Origin: Dasypus novemcinctus
Taxonomy: Eukaryota; Chordata; Mammalia; Cingulata; Dasypodidae
Direction of reading: 5' to 3'
Length of the DNA stretch: 64,000 nucleotides
Assembly: GCF_030445035.2 (NCBI RefSeq)
Contig: NC_080682.1
Coordinates: forward strand, 27,448,770 to 27,512,769
The translations under genes were made by a program, and so were the position numbers. The stretch's first letter is position 1, and each line of letters begins with the position of its first letter. Shown here one piece after another: positions 47,420 to 55,875 of the stretch. Below the pieces are notes generated by a model, which saw only the letters and a list, made by a program, of their open reading frames with translations, was not told where the DNA came from and did not search any database.

Positions 47420-49393
47420 ATGGGCACCTCTCTCTCCTCACACCATACCCCTCAGGTTCGGCTTTTAGCCGCCCTGCTTGATACCAATGGAGTCCGCGTT
47501 TCCCTAAAACAGCTCCAAAAATATTGGGACCTGCTACTCCCTCTTAATCCGTGGCTCGCCACCTGCCAGCTCTGGAGCCCAGACACATACTCTCGACTCA
47601 TAGATCGAGTCACCTCTGCCATAGAGCATGAAAAGCGGTCTTTTCCGCACGGCCTGCTGCCTGCTCTAGTAGCCATACGCGCCTGTCTCCTTGGTGCACC
47701 GTCAGAAGCCATCCGAGACAAATCAGTTAAGCAACCCAATGACTATGAGCCCGATGATCCTGGTGACCCAAATTCTCTGTCTGACCAGCTCGCCACCGCT
47801 CTCGAGCGCGAACCTTCCCGCCCGCGCTCCCCACGGCCCGCAGAAGCCGCTTCAGTAGCTCCTCAAAATAGCGGACTTTCTCCTTTTTCTTCCACCTCTG
47901 CCCAAAATGGCGCACTTACGGCTTCTTCTTCACCTATGTCCGAGCCCGCCGGCGGGAACAAAGGCGCCTCCTCTCACCTTTACCCGCCCCTCCCTGTCTC
48001 GTCATCTTCCGGCCCTGCCCCGGACATAATGTCGCCGCCATCTTGGCCGGCCCCCGGAAATGACGTGACTTCGCCGCCATCTTGGCCGGCCCCCGGAAAT
48101 GACATGACTTCGCCGCCATCTTGGCCGGCCCCCGGAAATGACGTGACTTCGCCGCCATCTTGGCCGGCCCCCGGAAATGACGTGACTTCGCTGCCATCTT
48201 GGCCGGTGCCCAAAAATGACGTAACTACATCGCCATCTTGGCAGGCGCCTAAAAGTGACGTCACCGCTCCGCCATCTTGTCCAGCGCCCAAAAATATCCC
48301 GCCGCCAGTTTGTTGCCGCCTTGACGCTGCTAAGCCATCATTCTCTCATCTGTTTCCCGCTACCGTTCATCCCTCGCCACCACCGTATGGCAGCAGCTCC
48401 CCACCTGCTTCTAGTGAAGCACATTCTCCCACCCCCCAGCTATACCCGCTCAACCCGCTGCCCACGCAGCAACGCCCTCAGACTTGGCTTCCCTTCACAG
48501 CCGAAGAAGTTAAAACTCTTCGCAAAGCTGTTAAAGAAGACGGCATAGGTAGCCCATATGTCCAACAATTAATAGAAGAGTTAGGGGTTCAACTTGCTCT
48601 TCCTTATGACTGGATTTCTCTAGCCCGTTCCATCCTTCCGCCAGGCCAGTTCCTTGAATGGCGTGCTTACTATCAAGTAGCTGTTGATAAGCAAGTGGTA
48701 GAAAATGTCCAGGCGGGTATCCAAGATCCAGCTGACGCCTACACAGGAATTAACAACTATGCTGACCCTCGTTCTTATATAAACATAGATCCAGGGTTTT
48801 GGCACCGAGTAAAAGCTCTTGTCCAGCGATCGTTCTCTTTAGTTTCTACCAAGCAGTCCACCAAATTTACGCAAATGCTTCAAGACTCGCAAGAATCCTT
48901 TCCAGCATTTGTCGCACGCGTTTTAGAAGCATGCCAGCGGAAAATTACTAACGAAGATGCTCAGTTTGTGTTAGCAAAAGAACTCATTCTCGATGGGTGC
49001 CTTGCACCCTTCTGGGCCGTTATTCTTCCTATCCGTGATAAGCCAATACATGAATGGGTATTGGCTTGTCGAGATATTGACCCACAGACTAAAGCACTTA
49101 CTGCTGCCTTCGCTTCCGCCATGGCTGTGTCATCTGCCTCCACTTCTGCCTGCTTTCGATGCGGTCAGCCCGGTCATTTTGTCCGCGAGTGCCCTCAACA
49201 AGCAGCTCCCCGCCCTGCCGTAGCACTGCACAGACCAAGAGGCCCCCCCACACCATGCCCGCGCTGTGGCAAGGGGTATCACTGGGCCCGCAATTGCCGC
49301 TCATCGCAACGTATCTCCCAGCCTTTAAACTTCCAGCGGGGCAGGCCTCAGCCCCTCCCCCAAGAGGCCCTCCAGAGAGCTCCAAAACCTTAA
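47420..49393 (+). CDS. gag: Gag polyprotein, open
   Basis: 657 codons; structural polyprotein (matrix, capsid, nucleocapsid). ATG in good context (ACTATGG) followed by MGTSLS, a myristoylation signal. A proline-rich region carries seven 13-residue repeats (residues 205-295, PPSWPAPGNDVTS type), then a PPPY late-budding motif at 320-323. Capsid starts near W356 with a beta-type N-terminus; a major-homology-like block is near residues 495-510. Two CCHC zinc knuckles at 578-591 and 613-626. It ends in TAA at 49391, 61 bases after the slippery site that leads to Pro-Pol. The repeats make Gag longer than is usual for its class. No break in the frame. Confidence 0.96.
   Translation: MGTSLSSHHTPQVRLLAALLDTNGVRVSLKQLQKYWDLLLPLNPWLATCQLWSPDTYSRLIDRVTSAIEHEKRSFPHGLLPALVAIRACLLGAPSEAIRDKSVKQPNDYEPDDPGDPNSLSDQLATALEREPSRPRSPRPAEAASVAPQNSGLSPFSSTSAQNGALTASSSPMSEPAGGNKGASSHLYPPLPVSSSSGPAPDIMSPPSWPAPGNDVTSPPSWPAPGNDMTSPPSWPAPGNDVTSPPSWPAPGNDVTSLPSWPVPKNDVTTSPSWQAPKSDVTAPPSCPAPKNIPPPVCCRLDAAKPSFSHLFPATVHPSPPPYGSSSPPASSEAHSPTPQLYPLNPLPTQQRPQTWLPFTAEEVKTLRKAVKEDGIGSPYVQQLIEELGVQLALPYDWISLARSILPPGQFLEWRAYYQVAVDKQVVENVQAGIQDPADAYTGINNYADPRSYINIDPGFWHRVKALVQRSFSLVSTKQSTKFTQMLQDSQESFPAFVARVLEACQRKITNEDAQFVLAKELILDGCLAPFWAVILPIRDKPIHEWVLACRDIDPQTKALTAAFASAMAVSSASTSACFRCGQPGHFVRECPQQAAPRPAVALHRPRGPPTPCPRCGKGYHWARNCRSSQRISQPLNFQRGRPQPLPQEALQRAPKP
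48032..48304 (+). repeat. Seven 39-bp units in gag with YY1/ETS/CRE-like sites
   Basis: Units start at 48032, 48071, 48110, 48149, 48188, 48227 and 48266. Units 1-4 are nearly identical, 5-7 diverged. Each has a GCCATCTTG core (YY1 type); units 1-4 have CCGGAAAT (ETS core) and most have TGACGTGA/TGACGTAA (CRE-like). Unit 6 holds the full palindrome TGACGTCA at 48256-48263. The unit is 13 codons, so the frame is kept whatever the copy number. Confidence 0.93.
49324..49369 (+). promoter_or_regulatory. -1 frameshift signal: slippery heptamer and pseudoknot
   Basis: TTTAAAC at 49324-49330 is correctly phased in gag (T TTA AAC). After a 7-base spacer, stem 1 is GGGGC (49338-49342) with GCCCC (49351-49355) and stem 2 is GGCCTC (49344-49349) with GAGGCC (49364-49369). 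The two are separated by a single A at 49350, with a 1-base first loop and an 8-base last loop. This geometry closely parallels the known mouse mammary tumour virus gag-pro pseudoknot. It moves ribosomes into the pro frame. Confidence 0.88.
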
Positions 49394-49785
49394 TGTGGAC
49401 AATGCCTATCAAACGTCACCAAAAGCCTTCCTTAGAGCTTAAAATAAACGGACAATGGCTTGAAGGGCTCTTAGACTCTGGTGCTGAAATCTCTTGTATT
49501 CCCTTTGAAATCGCCGCCTTCAATCATTGGCCCCTCGAAACCGGCCCTCAAGTCATCGGCGCCACGGGAGCTGCTACCTCCTGGAAAACCTCCCAGCCTC
49601 TGCATTGGAGCGACCGAGAAGGTCACGAAGGCCAGATTCGTCCACTCGTCCTTTCTTCAGTCCAAACCATCCTGTGGGGAAGAGATGTACTCAGCCAGCT
49701 AAAAGCTCGAATCACCACAGAAGCCTTCATAGCTGCGCCGCCCCCCCCCCCTTATAGGGGCCACTGCTCCCATCTCAAGACCTGA
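49330..49785 (+). CDS. pro: Retroviral aspartic protease (Pro), reached by frameshift
   Basis: Cleaves Gag and Gag-Pro-Pol. It is read in the -1 frame relative to gag from 49330. Catalytic motif LLDSGAE (DSG at 49474-49482); the WGRDVLSQL block near 49676 is the conserved protease C-terminal helix region. About 135 codons from the slip site to a run of 11 C (49741-49751), where the homology passes to another frame; the frame used here stops at 49783. No dUTPase and no G-patch, both usual in betaretroviruses. Because RT-type sequence follows within some 10 codons of the C-run, pro and pol probably formed one frame before that run changed. Confidence 0.9.
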   Translation, partial: LPAGQASAPPPRGPPESSKTLMWTMPIKRHQKPSLELKINGQWLEGLLDSGAEISCIPFEIAAFNHWPLETGPQVIGATGAATSWKTSQPLHWSDREGHEGQIRPLVLSSVQTILWGRDVLSQLKARITTEAFIAAPPPPPYRGHCSHLKT

Positions 49786-52511
49786 CCCTATCCCTCTGGA
49801 ATGGGACACAGAGGAGCCCATCTGGGTCGAGCAGTGGCCCTTGCCAACTCATAAACTGCAAGCTCTCTCTGCCCTCGTTGAAGAACAGCTACAAGCAGGG
49901 CATATTGAGCCGTCTACCAGTCCCTACAATTCGCCAGTCTTCGTCATCAGTAAAAAAAAAAAACACGAGCAAGTTCCGCCTCCTTCATGACCTTCGAGAA
50001 ATTAACAAACATATTAAGCCAATGGGATCACCTCAGCCTGGTTGCCCGCATCCCACTGCAGTCCCTCAGCATTTTTATGCAGCCACCATTGACATCAAAG
50101 ATTGCTTTTTCTCCATTCCTCTTCACCCGCGAGACTGTCCACGATTTGCGTTTACAATCCCGCGTACCAACAATCAAGGAGCAGCACTCCGATTCCAATG
50201 GCGAGTACTACCACAAGGCATGCGGAACAGTCCAACTATTTGTCAGCTCTATGTCAATCATGCCATTGAGCCGCTACGCTCTAAGTTCCATCCAGAGCAC
50301 ACATACATCATCCACTATATGGATGACCTCCTTTTAGCAGCAAGTTCTAACACACTTCTCAATGATTTACTCTCTGCAGTTACGACAAACCTTTCAAGTC
50401 TTGGGTTAATAGTGCAACCTGACAAAGTCAACCCCCAGCCACCTTTCCAGTTCTTAGGCTTTCATTTTCATCAATATATTCGGCCCACCAGCCCGCAAAT
50501 CCATGTTTCTGATCACATGACGCTGACTGAGCTCCAACGGCTTTGCGGACAAATCAATTGTCTTCGATCAGCACTCCCCATCACAACAGCGCAAATGCAA
50601 CCCCTTTTCGAGCTCCTGCAGACTAAGTGCAGTCCATCCACTGCAGTCGTTCGCCCCATCACCATCACCCCAGCTGCCAAAGAAGCCATCCAACAAGTAA
50701 ATGCTGCACTCCAGCAATGCCGCCTAGAGCGATTCTCTCCCGATCTCCCAATCCTTGCCTTAGTTTTGCCAACACCAGTCACCACAACCGGTCTCCTATG
50801 GCAAGATGGTCCTCTTCTTTTTCTACACACGTCAAAAAGTAAACTCCCAAAAATCTGCCCATTTACAAGGGCTTGGATCACATTAGCCACTGACTTAGTA
50901 CTTCTCTCCATTCAAACGTACGGCGTCCCGCCACACACCATCGTTTGGCCCTTTGATGCAAAAGAAGTTACCTCTCTCATCATGAATAATGCCCAAATGC
51001 AAAGCCTAATAGAATTCTTTCGTGGCTCTTTTGACAATCACTATCCACATCATCCACTACTACAAGGGGTATCTCAATTAGCATTTTCCAACCCATTCCA
51101 TCCGCTGCCCGCAAGAAAGCCAATTCCTTTTGCCATCACTGCTTTCACCGATGCTTCAAAAAAGGCATTCGCTGCTGTCATATATACGCCAAGAGAACCT
51201 AAGCCACGACAATTGGTGTTTGCTAATGACTTTTCTGTCCAAACAGGTGAACTTTTAGCTGTTGCCGCAGTCCTCAATCTCTACCCGGACCAGCCTCTTA
51301 ACATCTTCACAGACAGCTTATACACTTTACAAATGTGTCGCAGCCTCCCGCTTGCTACTTTCCTACCCAGTGACTTAACTATTGACCAAGCACTCGCTTT
51401 TGTACAGCGACTGCTTGAAGAAAGGCAACAACCCTGGTTCATTGCTCATATCAGAAGTCACTCTGGCCTGCCAGGACCGCTAGCTCAAGGAAATGCCCTC
51501 GCCGACGCTTTAGCATCCGGCCGCCATGTATGCCCAGTTGCCATTCAAGAAAACCTCACTGACAAAACAAGACTGGGAGACTTTGTCAACCAAGCTAAGC
51601 TCCTACACTCTCAATTCCACTTCTCAGCACGATCCATTCAAAAGCTCTTCCCAGACCTCCCCATTGAAACATGCAAACATGTTGTGCGCTCCTGCCAAAC
51701 ATGTGCACCTTTGCTGCCTCTTGGACCCTTGCAGCCTCGCGGAGCTAATCCCCGCGGCCTAAGGCCTAACTCCCACTGGCAACTTGATGTCACACACGTT
51801 AGCGCCTTTGGACGCCTTAAGTATCTTCCTGTTGCAGTTGATAATTTCTCGCACCTGTGCTACGCCGTGCCCCTCACAGGAGAGAGCGCTAAACATTGCA
51901 TCAAAGCACTCCGACAAGCCATTCTATTCATGGGAATTCCCTGGGATCTCAAAACCGACAATGGACCAGCCTATCGCAGTGCCACCTTTGCCAGCTTCGT
52001 ACAAATGTACCACATCACACACCATTTTGGCATCCCCTACAATCCACAAGGGCAAGGAATTGTTGAGCGCACTCACCAACAGCTCAAGCTACTCATTCAA
52101 AAAGAAAGAGCTTCCTCCCCCCATAAAGCCCCTGCTGACGTCATCACTGCCTGCCTTATTCATCACAATCTCCTGACCTTCGATGACAAGGGACTTTCCC
52201 CAACCCACAAACATTGGGGACCCATGTGGCAACCCTCGCAAGTCCCTCTTGTTCACTGGAAAGACCCTGCCACAAATCTTTGGCAGGACCCGGCTCCCTT
52301 GCTAGCACAGGGGAAAGGTTTTGCTTGTATCTTCCCAGACTCTGAGCCACAACCACTCTGGGTTCCTGGGCGCTATATCAGGCCTGCCACCAACCCCAAG
52401 GTTCCCCTTAATGATAAGTACCCTATGCCCTCCGTGAGAGACAACATTGACAGCGGAGGCCCAGATGTCGCCCCATTCACTCAAATTCAGCACCAACCAG
52501 CCCCTCCCTGA
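49752..52511 (+). CDS. pol: Pol: reverse transcriptase, RNase H, integrase; frame-broken near its start
   Basis: RT begins just after the C-run with an IPLEWD..EQWPL block (about 49785-49850); the homology changes frame at the A12 run 49952-49963 and then stays open to 52511. RT catalytic Asp at 50091 and YMDD at 50316-50327. RNase H acidic residues: D 51150, E 51249, D 51312, D 51504. Integrase: HHCC zinc ligands H 51606, H 51618, C 51693, C 51702, and catalytic D 51786, D 51957, E 52065 (D-x35-E). RT fingers and palm look betaretroviral. The TTG at 49878 is not a start; Pol is made as Gag-Pro-Pol. No internal stop after the A-run. Confidence 0.93.
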
Positions 52512-52605
52512 AATGCTTATATTTAAATAAGTGCTCTCTCCGAGTTTCTTTCTGCTGATTGCCCCTCCTCTATGAGGGCTCTCTTCTCCTTCTTTTGTCA
52601 TTACA

Positions 52606-52607
52606 GA
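52606..52607 (+). promoter_or_regulatory. Candidate env splice acceptor
   Basis: A long pyrimidine tract (CTCTTCTCCTTCTTTTGTC) and TTACAG/A ending at 52606, 95 bases after the pol stop. No ATG occurs between it and 52739. Confidence 0.65.
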
Positions 52608-52738
52608 TCTCTCAAAGGACCCAACTCTGCATACTCCACAAGAAAAGCCTTTGCTACCTCCGCAACCCGCCGTTGAAAAGTGCCTGACCTTCACCAAAAC
52701 GTGCTTTATAGTTCATCAGAAAAGAACTCTCAGTGCAG

Positions 52739-52936
52739 ATGCTCCTCAAGCTCCCCTCGCACCCACTCTTACTCTGCTTCTTTCTTGTAATTTTCATTTT
52801 CTTAACAATCTTCTCAGCTGTTTGCCTCGCAGCTACAGCCCCAACAGATTGGAACCTCCGTCAACGCCTCCTCCTCGCTGTCGCCTTTCTACTTTTAATT
52901 GGCACTTTCACCTCTCTCGTCGTCCTTCTCCCATGA
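52739..52936 (+). CDS. 65-residue two-hydrophobic-segment ORF upstream of env
   Basis: Unrecognised. It is the first ATG after the presumed env acceptor. The product would have two hydrophobic stretches (about residues 8-32 and 43-64) around a short polar turn (PTDWNLRQR), as in a membrane hairpin. Its TGA overlaps the env ATG (ATGA at 52933-52936), a layout seen in coupled termination-reinitiation. The start context is weak (C at -3), so leaky scanning to env is also possible. Caution: the pyrimidine-rich sense strand favours Leu/Phe codons, so a hydrophobic ORF of this size could arise by chance. Function unknown. Confidence 0.4.
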   Translation: MLLKLPSHPLLLCFFLVIFIFLTIFSAVCLAATAPTDWNLRQRLLLAVAFLLLIGTFTSLVVLLP

Positions 52937-55085
52937 CCACTATACGCCCCCAGGTAAATTCACCCGAGTCTACCTCTCCGACACCGTCGTCCATGGGAAC
53001 CACACCAGCTCTTTCTTGCCGCGAACGACGTCGACAACGTTTCTTTGCCCGCCGCCTAAGCCGTCTTTCCCTTGAAGATGATGACCCCATCGAACGCCAA
53101 GTTCTCCAACTCCTCCGACGAGCCCGCTCTGTTCATACCCCCACCTCCTGTTCCCCTACCCTCCCCTACCTCATCCATCTCCTCATTCTCATGTTGTCTC
53201 TAGCCTCCTCTGCCCAAAGCTCCTCCTCCCATCAGCCATTCAACTGGACCCTGCAGACATTTCCAGAAAAACGTGTTCTCGCTTATAATGTTACTAGTGT
53301 CGCTCCCTCCTTTTTCATGCACGTCTGCCCTCTTGCTGGAATTTCCTTCCATCCCGAATGCCAAGTGAGTAACATCAAAAAAGCAAAAGTAGGCTTCCAC
53401 CATTCCTCATCCTGTCGAGGCGGGAATACAGCATGCGTGCTTTCTCGAAACAATCGTCTCCTTGGCCCTCAATTTAACCCTGTGTCTGGTTTTTACATCT
53501 GTCCTGCTAGTGCTCGAGGTTGTCATGACCCATCACACTTCTACTGTCCCTCTTGGGGATGTGTGACCATGGCCCATGGATGGTCCGGCGCCCCCAACAG
53601 AGACCCGTATCTCTCTCTCCAAGTAGCCAACAATTCCCGTTGGGACTTCATTTCGCTGACAGTAAAAAACCCAAACGACGATACATGTCTGGCCGCTCGC
53701 CCCTATGGACTCCGGTTGTATATGAGCAACTATGATCGTGGCGCTTTGTTTGAAATCCAAAAGCGTGTTGTCTCCGCCCCACCCTCTGCTATTGGTCCCA
53801 ACCACATCCTTAACCCTCCTCCCTCACGCACTGTTCACCTTCTTCTGTCCTCATCTACTCCCCTCAAAATCTCTTCCACCTCGGCCGCCGTCGTCCCTTC
53901 TACAAGCCCCACTTCCCCCCCCCCCCCGCTTCAGGTATACAACCATATCCTCTCATCCCCTCTAGTCCCTACTTCAAACTCCTAAACGCCTCCTATTCCT
54001 CTCTCAATGCCTCCCACCCCAACCTCACTCGCTCTTGCTGGTTGTGTCTTTCCCCCAGCCTCCCCCTCTATGATCCACTTGCTATCCCTTCACCACTCTT
54101 TACTTCCTCCACCGACGATTCCCCCTCTTCCTGCAATTGGAATCAATCTACTCATGTCCCACTCACTTTTACGCACATCTCTTCTAAAGGTTTATGCATT
54201 CACCCCCGTTCTTCCCACACTCCTAGCCTTACTGCCTGTGCCAACTATACCTCCCCAAACATCTCTGCCAAATACTTAGTTCCTCTAAACACCACCCAAT
54301 GGCTTTGCTCTTCCACCGGACTTACCCCATGCTTATCTGTTGCCACACTTAACAAGACCAAAGAAACGTGTGCTCTCATCCTCCTCACGCCTCGAGTCAT
54401 CTATCACACTCCTCTACATTTCTTTGAAGCCTTTGACCACACTCAAGAAGCTATTTACCTCCACAAACGCGAACCTATTACTGCTGTACTCACTGTCACT
54501 TCCCTCCTAGCTACAGCTGGAGCTGCCACTGGTGTTGCAGCCCTAGCCACACAAGCCTCCGCCCTCCAAAACCTCAGACAAGCAGTAGACTCTGATATCA
54601 TCTACCTCCGAGATGCAGTCAAATATCTTAGAGACTCCCTCAATTCCCTTTCAGAAGTTGTCCTGCAAAACCGCCGAGGCCTTGACCTCCTCCTCCTCAA
54701 AGAAGGTGGCCTATGTGCAGCTCTGGGAGAAGAATGCTGCGTCTATGCCAACTATACCGGTTTAGTAGACTCCAGCTTAAAAGAACTTGAAAAAGGTCTC
54801 AACCAACGCCGACTTGAACGAGCCCAAACTGCTGGTTCCTGGGGCTTTCTGCAGCCCCTCCTCCCCTATCTCCTCCCGTTACTAACCCCAGTTCTGCTCA
54901 TCATCCTAGGTCTCACCGTTGGTCCTTGGGCCATTCAACGAATCATCCGCCTTGCCAAAGATCATGCTGACAGTGTATTTTCCTCATTTGTTCAAATCCA
55001 TTACCAACGTCTTGCTACCTCTGATTCCATTCCTCAATCTCGACCACGTCCTCACCCCCCTTCCCACTGTACATCCCGCCTGTGA
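52933..55085 (+). CDS. env: Env glycoprotein, gamma-type, frame-broken in SU
   Basis: Mediates receptor binding and fusion. Leader of about 94 residues: Arg-rich block at 30-45 (RERRRQRFFARRLSR) and hydrophobic signal core near 80-93 (LIHLLILMLSLA). SU has FYC-x2-WGC near 53542-53566 and the CWLC motif at 54036-54047. The frame changes at a C13 run (53915-53927): the upstream frame stops at 53983, and homology continues in the other frame to the stop at 55083. TM: cleavage region HKR (to 54470) without Arg at P4, fusion peptide, a gamma/D-type immunosuppressive segment (54660-54713), CX6CC at 54714-54740, membrane anchor near 54850-54930, tail with YQRL. This Env type pairs with beta-type pol in type D viruses. 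The start is chosen as the first in-frame ATG; 52993 is an alternative. Confidence 0.92.
53915..53927 (+). repeat. C13 homopolymer at the env frame break
   Basis: Thirteen C. Reading frames before and after do not match. Comparable breaks occur at C11 (49741-49751) and A12 (49952-49963). Confidence 0.9.
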
Positions 55086-55417
55086 AGCTGCTTGCTGTGA
55101 AGCTCTCTGACTTTAGCCGTCAGTACGGGTTCGCTTCCCTCGGCGTAAAGGGCTTGGGTGCACCCTCCGCCCCCCTTTATTGCTATACGTCTGAGAATTC
55201 TTCGCGGTTAAGCCAGCCACAGCGCTATCCACCCCAAAAAAGCGTGCGCAACATCATGTTAGATATTTCGTCTAGCACCGGCACGCACCAACCCTAAGGG
55301 CTATGCATACATTCTGGCCAAATGATATGTCATTTGCCCATCGCCAGTCAATCCTGCCCTCTTTTTCTCTCACCCTCCACAGCCCATCCCTCTACTCTCT
55401 CACACCTTTTTTTTTAT
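55086..55417 (+). other. Post-env noncoding region
   Basis: About 330 bases between the env stop and the polypurine tract. A hairpin CAAATGA/TCATTTG with a 4-base loop lies at about 55319-55336 and extends past one bulge. Type D viruses carry an RNA-export element (CTE) at this place; I see no clear match. The GTG-initiated 71-codon frame at 55082 is not supported. Confidence 0.4.
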
Positions 55418-55430
55418 AAAACAAAAGGAG
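55418..55430 (+). promoter_or_regulatory. Polypurine tract
   Basis: AAAACAAAAGGAG, four bases before the 3' LTR; the primer for plus-strand DNA. One pyrimidine interrupts it and CAAT separates it from the LTR, so it is a little irregular. Confidence 0.7.
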
Positions 55431-55434
55431 CAAT

Positions 55435-55869
55435 TGTTGCTGCCTCCCTTCACCCCTCCTCCTAGCCTTTGTTATCTCCCTTTTCCAGCCGTTGCTATCC
55501 TTCCCGCCAGTCCCGTCCACTTAGCCAACTCATAATCTGCCCCCTTTCTTAATCACCGCCTACTTCATAGCTGCCTGCACAGTTCTGCCTATCCACTACC
55601 GCCCCGTAGTTTACCCGCCCCAATTCCTACCCCTCCCTTGACCCGACCTTATATAATCAAGTGTATTTCCACAATAAATTGGACTAGCTCATTCTCACAG
55701 GCTGTCTCCGTGGTTTTTACCGCGCGTCCCCCACGCCTGGAGAACCTAGGCCTACGCGTTGGCCTAGGGGCTCACCGCCGAGCCGTGGAAGCCTGCCCAG
55801 TCCTCGTAGGTTGCTAACTTAGAGTAGCAGCCCACAGCAGGGGTTGCTAACTTGGAATAGCAACTCTCA
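55435..55869 (+). repeat. 3' LTR
   Basis: 435 bp, identical to the 5' LTR except A at 55671 (G at 47090). This destroys one CpG (CG to CA), the commonest host mutation. It is followed by the target duplication CAAGGG. Confidence 0.97.
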
Positions 55870-55875
55870 CAAGGG
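55870..55875. repeat. Proviral target-site duplication, right
   Basis: CAAGGG, identical to 46848-46853. Confidence 0.9.

Larger units (their letters stand above)
46854..55869 (+). mobile_element. Young endogenous provirus, beta-type gag-pro-pol with gamma-type env
   Basis: Complete LTR-gag-pro-pol-env-LTR, 9016 bp, with a 6-bp target duplication. The LTRs differ at one of 435 positions. The sense strand is strikingly C-rich and G-poor and keeps many CpG, against AT-rich host flanks. Gag is open throughout. Pro, pol and env each suffer a one-base frame change at a homopolymer (49741-49751, 49952-49963, 53915-53927). No dUTPase or G-patch domain is seen. The capsid and RT point to betaretroviruses, Env to gammaretroviruses. 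It may belong to the chimeric armadillo betaretrovirus lineage described in 2016, but I could not compare them. Confidence 0.96.

Noticed and set aside
47934-48291. Minus-strand ORFs with repeated MAAKSRHFRGPAK units, opposite gag
   Set aside because: They are shadows of the 39-bp coding repeat (ATGGCGGC is the reverse of the YY1 core), with no start context, promoter or domain.
49878-49880. TTG as a start of pol
   Set aside because: Pol homology begins upstream near 49785 in another frame; the apparent start is created by the A12 frame change.
49952-49964. A12C run as a second -1 slippery site (A AAA AAC)
   Set aside because: In the upstream RT frame the heptamer is out of phase, and the shift required to meet the downstream frame is not -1.
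55082-55297. 71-codon frame after env as an accessory (orf-x-like) gene
   Set aside because: It begins with GTG, overlaps the env stop, and has no recognisable motif; it is more likely part of the noncoding post-env region.
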